Shown: positions 43,597 to 53,335 of the stretch, one piece after another
Numbering within the stretch: the stretch's first letter is position 1
Layout: the number at the start of each line of letters is the position of its first letter
From: JANMDR01 sp031409495
GTDB lineage: Bacteria > Pseudomonadota > Gammaproteobacteria > Burkholderiales > Usitatibacteraceae
Length of the DNA stretch: 64,000 nucleotides
NCBI GenBank assembly: GCA_031409495.1
Contig: JANNXI010000107.1
Coordinates: 59,316 to 123,315 of the forward strand
Direction of reading: 5' to 3'
The notes under the pieces: model-generated
Database searches by the model: none
Seen by the model: the letters and a program-made list of their open reading frames with translations, nothing else
Told to the model about the DNA's origin: nothing
Made by a program: the position numbers and the translations under genes

Positions 43597-45312
43597 ATGG
43601 CTGCAGCAGCAAATATTTCATTTAGCCCCCTAGGGCGTGCGCTTGTACAACAAGGAAAATTGTTGCAGGCAGATGCGAATGCCTTGCAGATTGAAGCGGC
43701 GAAAGCTGGCATCAGTTTCATTGAGCAGCTCACTGCGTCCAAGAAACTCACGCCGCGGGATGTTGCTCTCTTCGCGGCCGCGACGTTTGGTATGCCTTTG
43801 GTCGATTTGGGTGTCGTTGATATTGAGGGATTGCCGACGAACCTTATTGATGTTAAAACGGTTGCGTCCAGAAGGGTAATTCCGCTGTTTAAGCGCGGCA
43901 ATCGCTTATCCGTTGCCATGTCCGATCCCAGCAACGAGCAGACACTTCAAGAAATTAAATTTGCCATCGGGATCGCAATTGATCCTGTAGTTGTAGAAGA
44001 TGATAAATTAAGTCTACTAGTAAAGAAGTTTGGCGAAACCAGTTCGCAGTCCCTAGACAAAATGATGGGTGACGACGACATCAATCTCGACAGCGAAGTA
44101 GGTATTGCGGGGGAAGAGGAGTCCACAGACGTTGTTGAAGATATTGAAGACGCGCCAGTAGTCAAATACGTTACCAAGGTGCTGTTAGATGCCATTAACG
44201 GCGGCGCTTCCGATATTCACTTTGAGCCTTACGAAAAATTCTACAGAATTCGTTACCGAACCGACGGCATTCTCGCGGATGTGGCGCAGCCGCCGTTGGC
44301 AATAAAAGAAAAAATCGCGTCACGTATTAAGGTAATCTCGCGACTCGATATTTCCGAGAAACGCGTGCCGCAAGACGGTCGAATGAAGTTAGTGATCTCG
44401 AAAACTCGTGCTATCGACTTTCGGGTGTCGACTTGCCCGACGCTTTTTGGCGAAAAAATATGTATGCGTATTTTGGATCCATCAAGCGCAACATTGGGAA
44501 TTGATGCGCTCGGCTACGACCCCGATCAAAAAGAACATTTGATGAATGCCATCAGTCGGCCTTACGGCATGGTGTTAGTGACTGGGCCCACGGGTTCAGG
44601 AAAGACAGTTTCACTCTATACCTGCTTGAACATCTTGAACAAGCCGGGCATTAATATCGCAACGGCGGAAGATCCTGCCGAAATAAATTTACCTGGGATC
44701 AATCAAGTAAACGTCAATGACAAAGCAGGTTTGACATTTTCGGTTGCTTTAAAAGCGTTTTTGCGCCAAGACCCAGACATTATTATGGTTGGCGAGATCC
44801 GCGATATGGAGACCGGGGAAATCGCCATCAAAGCGGCACAAACGGGCCATTTGGTGCTATCTACCCTACATACCAACGATGCGCCTTCAACGCTGACGCG
44901 CTTGATGAATATGGGTATTGCACCCTTTAACATCGCCACTTCCGTTATTTTGATTACTGCACAACGATTGGCGCGGAAGCTCTGTAGCTGTAAAAAACTC
45001 ATTGATATCCCAGATGCTGCGCTTAGGCGCGCCGGGTTCACCGATGCTGACCTCGATGGCTCCTGGAAGTCCTATGGGCCTGTTGGGTGTAGTATTTGTA
45101 AAAATTCCGGCTACAAGGGTCGCGTCGGTATCTATCAGGTTATGCCGATCACCGATGAAATGCAGCGGATTATTATGAGTAATGGCAATTCGATTGATTT
45201 GGCTGACCAAGCACGCCGCGAAGGCGTCCTTGATTTGCGCCAAGCTGGCTTGCGTAAAGTGAAATCAGGTGCGACGTCACTGGAAGAAATCGAAGCCGTT
45301 ACGAACGAATAA
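43597..45312 (+). CDS. pilB: Type IV pilus extension ATPase PilB
   Basis: A 571-residue cytoplasmic ATPase that powers pilus assembly. The N-terminal MshEN/T2SSE_N domain spans residues 1-145. The ATPase has Walker A GPTGSGKT (from about residue 330), an Asp box and Walker B in RQDPDIIMVGEIRD, and His box STLHTNDAPSTLTRL. A C-terminal tetracysteine zinc motif (CSCKK ... CSICKNSGYKGR) is present. It is followed by pilC and pilD, the usual order. Confidence 0.95.
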   Translation: MAAAANISFSPLGRALVQQGKLLQADANALQIEAAKAGISFIEQLTASKKLTPRDVALFAAATFGMPLVDLGVVDIEGLPTNLIDVKTVASRRVIPLFKRGNRLSVAMSDPSNEQTLQEIKFAIGIAIDPVVVEDDKLSLLVKKFGETSSQSLDKMMGDDDINLDSEVGIAGEEESTDVVEDIEDAPVVKYVTKVLLDAINGGASDIHFEPYEKFYRIRYRTDGILADVAQPPLAIKEKIASRIKVISRLDISEKRVPQDGRMKLVISKTRAIDFRVSTCPTLFGEKICMRILDPSSATLGIDALGYDPDQKEHLMNAISRPYGMVLVTGPTGSGKTVSLYTCLNILNKPGINIATAEDPAEINLPGINQVNVNDKAGLTFSVALKAFLRQDPDIIMVGEIRDMETGEIAIKAAQTGHLVLSTLHTNDAPSTLTRLMNMGIAPFNIATSVILITAQRLARKLCSCKKLIDIPDAALRRAGFTDADLDGSWKSYGPVGCSICKNSGYKGRVGIYQVMPITDEMQRIIMSNGNSIDLADQARREGVLDLRQAGLRKVKSGATSLEEIEAVTNE

Positions 45313-45353
45313 CCTCAGCACCTATTTTTGAATCATCCGTAAAGGAGCCAGAT

Positions 45354-46589
45354 ATGGCCACCGCCGCAAGCAGACTAAAAACCGACAGTAAAGATGTCAA
45401 AATGTCAACCTATAGCTGGGAAGGGAAAGATAAGTCCGGCAAAATCGTGAAAGGTGAGATGCGCGCGTCTGGTGAAAATATCGTGATTGCGACGCTTCGC
45501 CGACAAAATATCCAGCAACCGCGCGCTAAAAAAGTGTCCGGGCGCGGCGGCAAATCCATTACTGATCAAGATATTACTTTCTTCTCACGTCAACTAGCGA
45601 CGATGATGAAATCCGGTGTTCCGTTATTACAGGCGTTTGATATTGTTGCGAAAGGGCATAGTAATCCGTCGGTGACAAAACTGTTGATTGATATTAAGAC
45701 TGAGGTAGAAACAGGCTCTAGCCTTGCACAGGCATTCCGCAAATACCCGCTTTATTTCGATAGTTTGTTTTGCAATCTTGTGGCAGCTGGCGAGCAGGCC
45801 GGTATTTTAGATACGCTACTAGACCGTTTGGCCACCTACAAAGAAAAAATTCTGGCCATCAAAGGCAAAATCAAAAAAGCGTTGTTTTATCCGATCTCCA
45901 TTTTGGTCGTTGCGTTTATCATTACCGCTGTAATTATGATTTTTGTGATTCCAGCATTTAAAGAGGTGTTCACGGCGTTCGGCGCCGATTTGCCAGCACC
46001 TACACTTATCGTAATGGCAATGTCCGATTTTTTTGTGAAGTGGTGGTGGGCTATTTTTGGCGGTATGTTTGGCGCGGGTTGGCTATTTGTTAATAGCTTG
46101 AGGCGGAGCGAAAAAATGCAGTTTATGCGTGATCGCTTTATGCTGCGGGCTCCCGTATTTGGCGACATGGTTCGCAAAGCAACCATTGCGCGATGGTCTC
46201 GCACCTTGGCGACAATGTTTGCTGCGGGCGTACCGCTCGTCGAAGCGCTTGATTCGGTAGCTGGCGCAGCGGGCAACCGTGTTTATTACAACGCGACTAA
46301 AAAGATTCAGGCAGATGTGACTACTGGCTCGAGTCTCACCGTGGCGATGCAAAACGTGAATATCTTCCCGAATATGGTACTGCAAATGGTTGCAATTGGC
46401 GAAGAGTCTGGCGCGTTGGACGGAATGCTTTCTAAAGTCGCGGACTTTTTTGAGCGCGAAGTGGATGATGCAGTCGACGCGATGGCGAGCTTGATGGAGC
46501 CGATGATTATGGTGGTATTGGGCGTCATCATTGGAGGTTTGGTTATCGCAATGTATTTGCCAATCTTTAAACTTGGCGCGGCCGTTTAA
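45354..46589 (+). CDS. pilC: Type IV pilus inner-membrane platform protein PilC
   Basis: A 411-residue membrane protein of the T2SSF family, with two repeats of the T2SSF domain (about 75-200 and 280-400). Each has the F-xRQLATMMKSGVPLLQAF / WSRTLATMFAAGVPLVEAL signature, a GE(Q/E)xGxLD loop and hydrophobic helices. It anchors PilB and the growing pilin complex. GGAG lies 6-9 bases before ATG 45354; an internal ATG about 17 codons on is possible but has no better ribosome site. Confidence 0.95.
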   Translation: MATAASRLKTDSKDVKMSTYSWEGKDKSGKIVKGEMRASGENIVIATLRRQNIQQPRAKKVSGRGGKSITDQDITFFSRQLATMMKSGVPLLQAFDIVAKGHSNPSVTKLLIDIKTEVETGSSLAQAFRKYPLYFDSLFCNLVAAGEQAGILDTLLDRLATYKEKILAIKGKIKKALFYPISILVVAFIITAVIMIFVIPAFKEVFTAFGADLPAPTLIVMAMSDFFVKWWWAIFGGMFGAGWLFVNSLRRSEKMQFMRDRFMLRAPVFGDMVRKATIARWSRTLATMFAAGVPLVEALDSVAGAAGNRVYYNATKKIQADVTTGSSLTVAMQNVNIFPNMVLQMVAIGEESGALDGMLSKVADFFEREVDDAVDAMASLMEPMIMVVLGVIIGGLVIAMYLPIFKLGAAV

Positions 46590-46630
46590 TTCGGCACACT
46601 TTTAATTGCCATTTTGGAAGGCTAATTTGC

Positions 46631-47587
46631 ATGGATTTGTTTGATGCCTTCAAAGTGGCGCCGTGGTTCTATTTAACGTGTATGACGATATTGGGTTTGT
46701 TGGTAGGTAGTTTTTTAAACGTCGTCATTCATCGCTTGCCTATTATGATGGAGCGGGATTGGAAATTGCAGTGCGAGGAGTTTTTGGCGAGTTTGCAGCC
46801 AGTTGCAAACTCCGCCGAAGAGGTTGCCGCAGCCTCAATAGAATTAAGTGAAATTTCCTTAGAAAAGTCGGCGCTGACTCCTTTAATCCCGCCGAGTATT
46901 GCCGTCCCAAAATACAACCTAGTCGTGCCGCGTTCGGCGTGCACAAGTTGCGGACATCAAATAACTGCAATTGAAAACATCCCTGTAATCTCGTACTTAT
47001 TTTTGCGCGGTAAGTGTCGAGCCTGTAAGACCCCAATTAGCATTCGATACCCGTTGGTGGAAGCGTTTACTGGCGCGCTGACGAGCTTTGTCGCGTGGCA
47101 TTTTGGTCCGACTTTTGCAGCCGCTTGTGCAGTCGTATTTGTTTGGGCGTTGATTGCGCTCACCTTCATTGATGCAGACACAACTTTGCTGCCGGATGAC
47201 ATTACTTTACCGCTAATGTGGTTGGGGCTGTTGCTGAATGCGTTTGGGGTGTTTACCGATTTGCAATCAGCGGTATTGGGAGCAGCGCTTGGCTATTTGG
47301 TCTTATGGGTGGTATTTTGGGCCTTTAAGTTCGTGACTGGCAAAGAGGGCATGGGCTATGGTGACTTTAAATTGCTCGCCGCAATTTGTGCGTGGTTAGG
47401 CTTTCAAATGTGGCCGGTGGTTATTTTGCTTTCCGCTGTCGCTGGATCGGTTGTAGGAATCTTCGGTATTTTGGTAAAAGGCCGAGATCAAGGCGCAAAA
47501 ATACCCTTTGGTCCCTATCTAGCTATCGCTGGGTTTGTTGCATTGATTTGGGGGCCCCAGCTAAATGCGTGGTACCTCGGGCGCTAG
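46631..47587 (+). CDS. pilD: Prepilin leader peptidase / N-methyltransferase PilD
   Basis: A 318-residue polytopic aspartic protease that cleaves and N-methylates type IV pilins. The cytoplasmic methylation domain has two CxxC pairs (SACTSCGHQ, KCRACKTP). Peptidase aspartates are in FIDADTTLLPDD and GYGDFKLLAA. GSFLNVVIHRLP is the family start. A stretch of about 45 residues between the first helix and the Cys pairs is long but seen in betaproteobacteria. Confidence 0.95.
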   Translation: MDLFDAFKVAPWFYLTCMTILGLLVGSFLNVVIHRLPIMMERDWKLQCEEFLASLQPVANSAEEVAAASIELSEISLEKSALTPLIPPSIAVPKYNLVVPRSACTSCGHQITAIENIPVISYLFLRGKCRACKTPISIRYPLVEAFTGALTSFVAWHFGPTFAAACAVVFVWALIALTFIDADTTLLPDDITLPLMWLGLLLNAFGVFTDLQSAVLGAALGYLVLWVVFWAFKFVTGKEGMGYGDFKLLAAICAWLGFQMWPVVILLSAVAGSVVGIFGILVKGRDQGAKIPFGPYLAIAGFVALIWGPQLNAWYLGR

Positions 47588-47635
47588 TAGTGCTGGTGGT
47601 TTATGGCGCCCAGATCGAACTGGTGAAAATTAAAT

Positions 47636-48253
47636 ATGCCAACCGTGATTGGGCTTACAGGTGGAATAGGTGCTGGTAAATCATTTATTGCAGCTTTGTT
47701 TGCAGAGCTCGGTGCCGGTGTTGTTGACGCCGATGCGGTTTCTCGCGGACTGACAGCGGCTGGCGGCGTCGCAATTTCGGCAATTTCAAGGACATTTGGT
47801 GCCGATTTTATAAATGCGGATGGGGCATTAGACCGCAATAAAATGCGTGAAACTGCTTTTCTCGATGCTAGCGTGAAGTTACAACTTGAGGCAATCTTAC
47901 ATCCCCTCATTCGCCTTGAAATAGAACGTCAGATCGCCGTGAATTTTAGCGCTACCACAGCCCTGGGGCCAAAGTACGTAGTGGCGGAAATTCCCCTGCT
48001 GTTTGCAGCCGTTGACTACGCGGCGCGATACACGCAAATTGCTGTCGTTGACTGTTCTGTACAGCAGCAGGTAGAACGGGTGAGCGTGAGATCTAACTTG
48101 TCAAGCGCGACGATAATGTCGATCATTGCTGCACAAACGCCGCGACAATTGCGTTTGCAGCTGGCCAACGATGTGGTTTGCAATAATGGTGAAAACTTAA
48201 CGCTGCGACTTCAAGTGGCTCAATTACATGAAAAATACCTGAAACTTAATTGA
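47636..48253 (+). CDS. coaE: Dephospho-CoA kinase
   Basis: A 205-residue P-loop kinase for the last step of coenzyme A synthesis. The P-loop is TGGIGAGKSF at residues about 7-16. DADAVSRGLTA and PLIRLEIERQI follow, and VAEIPLLFA is the family's conserved strand. It lies 48 bp after pilD in the conserved pilBCD-coaE-zapD-yacG order. Confidence 0.94.
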   Translation: MPTVIGLTGGIGAGKSFIAALFAELGAGVVDADAVSRGLTAAGGVAISAISRTFGADFINADGALDRNKMRETAFLDASVKLQLEAILHPLIRLEIERQIAVNFSATTALGPKYVVAEIPLLFAAVDYAARYTQIAVVDCSVQQQVERVSVRSNLSSATIMSIIAAQTPRQLRLQLANDVVCNNGENLTLRLQVAQLHEKYLKLN

Positions 48254-48348
48254 ATTAAGGGTAATATCTGCGCACGCTAAAAGTAGTATAAAACGGCAGA
48301 AAACAAATATATTTTACTCACCTGTTGACAGGTTCCTTTGGTTCAAAC

Positions 48349-49104
48349 TTGCTAACCTACGAATATCCTTTAAATGAGCGCGTCCGCACTTTGTTGCGGC
48401 TGGAAGACCTGTTCGACCGCACAATGCTATTTCTGGATCGAGAAACGCCGGTTGAACATCACGTATGTCTTGTTACTATCTTCGAAATTCTTGAAGTTGC
48501 CAGTCGTGGCGATTTAAAATCAGAATTGTTGCAAGAACTTGATCGGCAACGCGCTTATTTGGAAGCGTTGCGAAATAATCCAGCAATTTCTGAAGAACGC
48601 CTAAGTACGGTGCTGCGCAGCATCGAGACGGCGTTTAGTACGCTTATTGGCGTCGCTGGTAAAACCGGTCAGCATCTACGTGAAAACGAGTGGCTGATGG
48701 CCATCAAGCAACGTAGTGCAATCCCGGGTGGCGTATGCGAATTTGATCTGCCATCTTATCATCACTGGTTAAACCGCGAGGTCGCTACCCGCCGCGCTGA
48801 TCTTTTGGTTTGGTTGCAGCCGCTGTTGCCAGTAGCAGCAGCATTGCGAATAGTTTTACGCGTTCTGCGCGAAAGCGGTAAGTCAACAAAGCTTGTAGCA
48901 AATCAAGGCGTCTTCCAGCAAATGCCCATGGAGCGCGCCGCACACATGTTGCGCTTATCGCTGCGCGCTGATTTACCTTGTGTCCCAGAAATTAGCGCCA
49001 ATAAATACGCGCTTAATGTGCGCTTTATTCAGCCTGCAACCGTGCAACGCAGCAAGGTGTTCGAAAGCGATGTTCCGTTTGAACTTGTTTACTGTAATTT
49101 GTAA
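48349..49104 (+). CDS. zapD: Cell division protein ZapD
   Basis: A 251-residue cytosolic protein that binds the C-terminus of FtsZ and bundles its filaments. The family start TYEYPLNERVRTLLRLEDLFD is clear, followed by EHHVCLVTIFEILEVASRGDLKSELLQELDRQ and a C-terminal beta part ending FELVYCNL. There is no ATG before the conserved region. I chose TTG at 48349, which aligns with the usual MxxYEYPxNER start; TTG at 48325 would add eight residues. Neither has a strong ribosome site. Confidence 0.92.
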   Translation: MLTYEYPLNERVRTLLRLEDLFDRTMLFLDRETPVEHHVCLVTIFEILEVASRGDLKSELLQELDRQRAYLEALRNNPAISEERLSTVLRSIETAFSTLIGVAGKTGQHLRENEWLMAIKQRSAIPGGVCEFDLPSYHHWLNREVATRRADLLVWLQPLLPVAAALRIVLRVLRESGKSTKLVANQGVFQQMPMERAAHMLRLSLRADLPCVPEISANKYALNVRFIQPATVQRSKVFESDVPFELVYCNL

Positions 49105-49140
49105 ACAGCGCTCGAACGTCAATTTTCAAGTAGCGACGAA

Positions 49141-49359
49141 ATGATGCCCCCGCCAACTGTAGCTTGCCCAACTTGCCGCGCAAAATCTGAATTTTCTTCA
49201 AAAAACCAGTGGCGTCCGTTTTGCACCGAGCGCTGTAAGTTGATCGACCTCGGCGCTTGGGCAAATGAGGAGTATCGGGTTGCAGGAAAGTCTGCGCTTG
49301 AGGATGATTCATTGCTGCTTGGCGACGATTTCGCACCTGAGCGCCAGCGTCAAATCTAA
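49141..49359 (+). CDS. yacG: DNA gyrase inhibitor YacG (zinc-binding)
   Basis: A 72-residue protein with the YacG zinc site: two cysteines in VACPTCRAK and two in PFCTERCKLIDLGAWANEEY. YacG binds GyrB and inhibits gyrase in E. coli. It closes the coaE-zapD-yacG group. Two adjacent ATG codons could serve as start; the first is given. Confidence 0.94.
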   Translation: MMPPPTVACPTCRAKSEFSSKNQWRPFCTERCKLIDLGAWANEEYRVAGKSALEDDSLLLGDDFAPERQRQI

Positions 49360-49728
49360 CGTAGGTTTTTGGGGGCCTATCCCAAAGAGCGGTTGTACAA
49401 ACTAAGTTTTAGTTACCCATGCGTCAACTTGCGTGATGATGGCGTAAAAAAGCAGAAGCTGGATGAGCGTAAGCAGTGCTTCGCGTTTATTGTTCTCGGC
49501 AGCGATATCGCTAGGCTGCCACCGCCATTTAGTGGCTGAAACCCCTAAAAAACGACAAAATTGAGGGCTTCCGAGCATCGCTCTTCTTGCGGCAGAGCGT
49601 CCTGTGCGCTAAACTTATACCTGTGTGGATTGCAGTTGACGTTGGCGAACACGCTGCTGAATGTTTGGGCCTATTCCCGAGTTCGGTTTTTGTAAAATGT
49701 GGGTTAATTTTGCGATTACAGGGAATAT
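49360..49728. other. Intergenic region of about 370 bp without a supported gene
   Basis: The gap after yacG has only short, mutually overlapping reading frames, none with a recognisable motif. A weak hairpin (TTTTTGGGGG-CCTA-TCCCAAAGA) lies near 49366-49388 and could end the yacG transcript. Around 49513-49577 a stretch 'ggctgaaacccctaaaa ... gagggcttccgagc' recalls the palindromic element but is too altered to count. The promoter of the cytochrome oxidase operon probably lies near the end of this gap. Confidence 0.5.
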
Positions 49729-50217
49729 ATGGCACATACATTGGCAATAGACGAACAACGATTTTCATGTGAAGCTACGCCTAACAGATCTCTAACAGCA
49801 GTGGGCCGTCAATTGTGGTTGAGTATGGTGGCAATAACGATATTGTTTTTAGCCACCGCAGCAACGCTAATTGGCGCATGGCCAGTGCTTCCATTTGCTG
49901 GGCTCGAGATATTCTTAATTTGGTTCGCGTTTGGCCGAATAGCAGCGCACGATGCTGATTTTGAAACGCTAAAAATAGAAAACGCCATGTTTGTGCTGCA
50001 ATCTCAGAACGGTAAAAAGCATTTTTTGCTCTCCGGCAATGCGCAATGGGCAATTTTGGAATGCAAGACGCGAGCAAATCGATGCGCATTGACTTTGCGT
50101 TATCGCGGCCAAGCAGTAAAAATAGGTCAATTGCTCAATGATGTTGAGCGGATAAATTTGGCGATGCGCCTTAAAAAAATGATAAGAGTGCAGCATTTAG
50201 AAGAATTAACGCAGTAA
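49729..50217 (+). CDS. DUF2244 membrane protein
   Basis: A 162-residue inner-membrane protein with two hydrophobic helices (about 30-50 and 54-72) and a C-terminal cytosolic beta-rich part. The NRSLTAVGRQLWL start, the two-helix pair and the position before coxB match DUF2244 proteins found at the head of cytochrome oxidase operons in betaproteobacteria. Its role is not established. ATG 49729 has no Shine-Dalgarno stronger than GGGAA 5 bases upstream. Confidence 0.85.
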   Translation: MAHTLAIDEQRFSCEATPNRSLTAVGRQLWLSMVAITILFLATAATLIGAWPVLPFAGLEIFLIWFAFGRIAAHDADFETLKIENAMFVLQSQNGKKHFLLSGNAQWAILECKTRANRCALTLRYRGQAVKIGQLLNDVERINLAMRLKKMIRVQHLEELTQ

Positions 50218-50275
50218 ATTTACGCGATGCAAAAAATAGCGCTACCCGCTATTTGGAACATCATCTTTGGTAAAA

Positions 50276-51562
50276 ATGAAAGCCCGCTCCATGAAGAACA
50301 ACATTAATCAAATTGAAGCTAATTCAGCCGAATGTTCATGCCTCCCGCATAACGTAGCACAGCCAACTGCTTTTGGAGGGCCTGCCCCTCTCGTCTCACT
50401 CGCTGCCTTTGCGGGATTGCTTAGCACACCAGCTTTCGCGGGTTACGAGGTGAATATTGCGCCGCCAGCAACCTCTATTGCCGCCCAAATTTATGATCTA
50501 CACCTCGGCATATTGACCGTTTGCGCGGTGATTTTCGTAATCGTTTTTTCGGCGATGTTCTACTCTATTTTCAAGTTCCGGAAATCGAAGGGGGCTAAAC
50601 CAGATGTCAATTTTCATGAAAGTACCTTGATCGAAATTATTTGGACCACGATACCGTTCATTATTTTGATCGCAATGGCGATTCCGGCAACTAAAACAAT
50701 TTTGGACATGAAGGACACCTCGAGTCCTGATTTGACAATTAAGGTTACCGCCTATCAATGGGGCTGGAACTACGAATACTCACTGGACGGATTTAATTTC
50801 TATTCGAACCTATCGACCTCATGGGACCAAATTGGGCAGCCCGGCCAAGCGCGCACTGAACAACCAAAGGGCGATTACTTGCTTGAAGTGGATAACCCCA
50901 TGGTTGTCCCTGTCGGCAAGCGAATTAAATTACTTGTCACTTCCAATGACGTAATTCATGGTTGGTACGTGCCGCAATTAGGGGTAAATCAATACGGTAT
51001 TCCGGGTTTCATTAAGGACGTTTGGTTCAAAGCCGACCGCACCGGTTCATTTAAGGGGCAATGCAGTCAGATTTGCGGAAAGCTGCATGGCTATATGCCC
51101 ATTACGGTAGACGTAAAGTCTGAAGCGGATTATGCAGCTTGGGCGAAGTCGTCGAAAATGAAGTGGAGCAAAGAAGGAATTGAAGCCGCAGCGGCAGCGA
51201 CGACGGCTGCAGCTAGCACGCCACAAGCCTTCCCCGCTAAATTCCTGTTCGACAGCGGCAAAGTTGCTCTGCCTGGAGATGCCGATAAACTCGTCGTTAG
51301 TGTTGTTGATTATTTAAAAGCAAACGCTGATGCAAAAATAGACATCTCAGGCTTTACCGATAAAACCGGAAACACAATCAAAAACGCCGAGTTAGCAAAA
51401 GACCGTGCAAAAGCGATACGCGAAGCGTTGAAAGCTGGCGGTATCGCGGAAGCTAGAATTAATATGAAGAAGCCCGAAACAATCATTGGCTCGAGTAACG
51501 ACGAAGACGCGCGCCGCGTGGAAATTACCTTGGCGGTAGCTCAGGCAACACCTGCAAAGTAA
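50276..51562 (+). CDS. coxB: Cytochrome c oxidase subunit II with C-terminal OmpA-like domain
   Basis: This 428-residue subunit carries the CuA centre that accepts electrons from cytochrome c. After an export region come two membrane helices (about 76-98 and 118-140) and the CuA domain. Ligands H228 (DVIHGW), C263 and C267 (CSQICGKLHGYM), H271 and M274 are present. From about residue 317 the chain continues into an OmpA-like domain (FDSGKVALPGDADKLV, IDISGFTDKTGN, DARRVEITL), which in other proteins binds peptidoglycan. Ordinary subunit II ends at about residue 300. ATG 50276 is preferred over a TTG three codons earlier; ATG 50291 is also possible. Confidence 0.94.
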   Translation: MKARSMKNNINQIEANSAECSCLPHNVAQPTAFGGPAPLVSLAAFAGLLSTPAFAGYEVNIAPPATSIAAQIYDLHLGILTVCAVIFVIVFSAMFYSIFKFRKSKGAKPDVNFHESTLIEIIWTTIPFIILIAMAIPATKTILDMKDTSSPDLTIKVTAYQWGWNYEYSLDGFNFYSNLSTSWDQIGQPGQARTEQPKGDYLLEVDNPMVVPVGKRIKLLVTSNDVIHGWYVPQLGVNQYGIPGFIKDVWFKADRTGSFKGQCSQICGKLHGYMPITVDVKSEADYAAWAKSSKMKWSKEGIEAAAAATTAAASTPQAFPAKFLFDSGKVALPGDADKLVVSVVDYLKANADAKIDISGFTDKTGNTIKNAELAKDRAKAIREALKAGGIAEARINMKKPETIIGSSNDEDARRVEITLAVAQATPAK

Positions 51563-51611
51563 TAGATTACCGAACTCTAGCTATATTGCTAAAAACGTTT
51601 AGGAGATTCAA

Positions 51612-53234
51612 ATGGCATCATCCTCACATGCAAATCCGCACGCCCATGCAGGAGACCACGCACATGATCACCATGGTGCACCGGCTGGCTTAGCAAAATA
51701 TCTGACAACAACTAACCACAAAGATATCGGTACGATGTATCTGTGGTTCTCGTTGGTTATGTTCTTCGCAGGTGGCGCCATGGCGCTCCTAATTCGAGCT
51801 GAATTGTTCCAACCAGGCCTCCAAGTCGTGCAGCCTGAAGTGTTTAATTCGCTCACGACAGTGCACGCAATTGTGATGATATTCGGTGCGGTGATGCCGG
51901 CTTTTGTGGGTTTTGCAAATTGGCTCATACCGCTGCAGATTGGCGCTGCCGATATGGCCTTCCCGCGCATGAATAACTGGAGCTTTTGGTTAATGATTCC
52001 AGCAGCAATCTTGCTGTTCGCTTCGTTTTTTGTGCCAGGTGGTGCTGCAGGTTCCGGCTGGACTTTGTATCCGCCGCTTGTTATTCAAGGTGGGATCTCC
52101 ACCGACATGACGATTTTTGCGTTGCACATTTTGGGCGCATCCTCGATCATGGGTTCCATTAATATTATCACTACAATTTTGAATTTGCGTGCCCCAGGGA
52201 TGACGCTAATGCGTATGCCGATGTTCACGTGGACATGGTTGATCACCGCTTACTTGATGATTGCAGTAATGCCAGTGTTGGCTGGTGCCATCACCATGTT
52301 GCTCACTGACCGTCATTTTGGCACCAGCTTTTTTAATGCTGCTGGTGGTGGTGATCCAACGATGTTTATGCATATTTTCTGGTTCTTTGGCCATCCAGAA
52401 GTCTATATTTTGATTTTGCCAGCCTTTGGCATCATGTCGCAAATTATCCCAACTTTCGCGCGTAAGCCATTGTTTGGCTATGCCTCGATGGTTTACGCTA
52501 CGGCATCCATCGCCTTGCTCTCGTTTATTGTGTGGGGTCACCACATGTTTACTGTCGGCATGCCTTCGGCTGGTCAGTTGTTCTTCATGTATGCGACGAT
52601 GTTGATCGCCGTCCCTACTGGCGTAAAAATATTTAACTGGATTGCTACCATGTGGCGCGGTTCCATGACGTTTGAAACGCCGATGTTATTTGCCGTGGGG
52701 TTTGTATTCTTGTTCACCTTGGGTGGTTTTTCGGGTCTCGTATTGGCAATTGTGCCAGTAGACATCACCTTGCATAACACCTACTACGTGGTTGCACACT
52801 TCCATTATGTGTTGTTTCCAGGCGCTATTTACGCGATCATGGGTGGTACTTATTTCTGGTTGCCTAAGTGGACTGGCAAGATGTACAACGAAACTTTAGG
52901 TAAATGGCATTTTTGGATTACCACGATTGCTTTCAATATCACCTTCTTCCCGCAGCACTTCCTCGGCCTAGCCGGCATGCCGCGACGCATTCCCGATTAT
53001 GCGTTGCAGTTTGCTGAATGGAATATGATTTCTACAATCGGCGCGTTTATTTTGGGTTTTAGCCAACTACTGTTTGTATACAACATCGTAATGACCATTC
53101 GCAGCGGTAAAAAAGCGGAAGATAAGCCTTGGGAAGGTGCGGATTCTTTAGAGTGGACGCATTTGCCTACGCCAGTGCCGTATCACACCTTTGAAACACC
53201 TCCAGTCATCAAGCCATTGGCGCATCAGCATTAA
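51612..53234 (+). CDS. coxA: Cytochrome c oxidase subunit I (aa3 type)
   Basis: This 540-residue catalytic subunit has twelve membrane helices and holds heme a, heme a3 and CuB. Landmarks are TTVHAIVMIFGAVMPAF (heme a His), WFFGHPEVYIL (CuB His, D-channel Glu and cross-linked Tyr), WGHHMFTVG (two CuB His) and HNTYYVVAHFHYVL (heme His pair). The His-rich N-terminus (HANPHAHAGDHAHDHHG) is unusual in density but is cytosolic and variable in the family. AGGAG lies 6-10 bases before the ATG. Confidence 0.97.
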   Translation: MASSSHANPHAHAGDHAHDHHGAPAGLAKYLTTTNHKDIGTMYLWFSLVMFFAGGAMALLIRAELFQPGLQVVQPEVFNSLTTVHAIVMIFGAVMPAFVGFANWLIPLQIGAADMAFPRMNNWSFWLMIPAAILLFASFFVPGGAAGSGWTLYPPLVIQGGISTDMTIFALHILGASSIMGSINIITTILNLRAPGMTLMRMPMFTWTWLITAYLMIAVMPVLAGAITMLLTDRHFGTSFFNAAGGGDPTMFMHIFWFFGHPEVYILILPAFGIMSQIIPTFARKPLFGYASMVYATASIALLSFIVWGHHMFTVGMPSAGQLFFMYATMLIAVPTGVKIFNWIATMWRGSMTFETPMLFAVGFVFLFTLGGFSGLVLAIVPVDITLHNTYYVVAHFHYVLFPGAIYAIMGGTYFWLPKWTGKMYNETLGKWHFWITTIAFNITFFPQHFLGLAGMPRRIPDYALQFAEWNMISTIGAFILGFSQLLFVYNIVMTIRSGKKAEDKPWEGADSLEWTHLPTPVPYHTFETPPVIKPLAHQH

Positions 53235-53335
53235 AATGCGCTTTTAATCTAATCCTTGCGCAGTGTAGGAACGCCCATGCGCAAGGGCGCTTCAAAAAGT
53301 AGTTGAATTGCAAACCGCATTAACTAGGAAATACC

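Noticed and set aside
49402..49578. 58-codon minus-strand frame with a hydrophobic C-terminal half (LLTLIQLLLFYAIITQVDAW)
   Set aside because: The start context (AGAAGAG before ATG) is plausible, but a second minus-strand frame overlaps it, no family is recognised, and conservation cannot be tested here.
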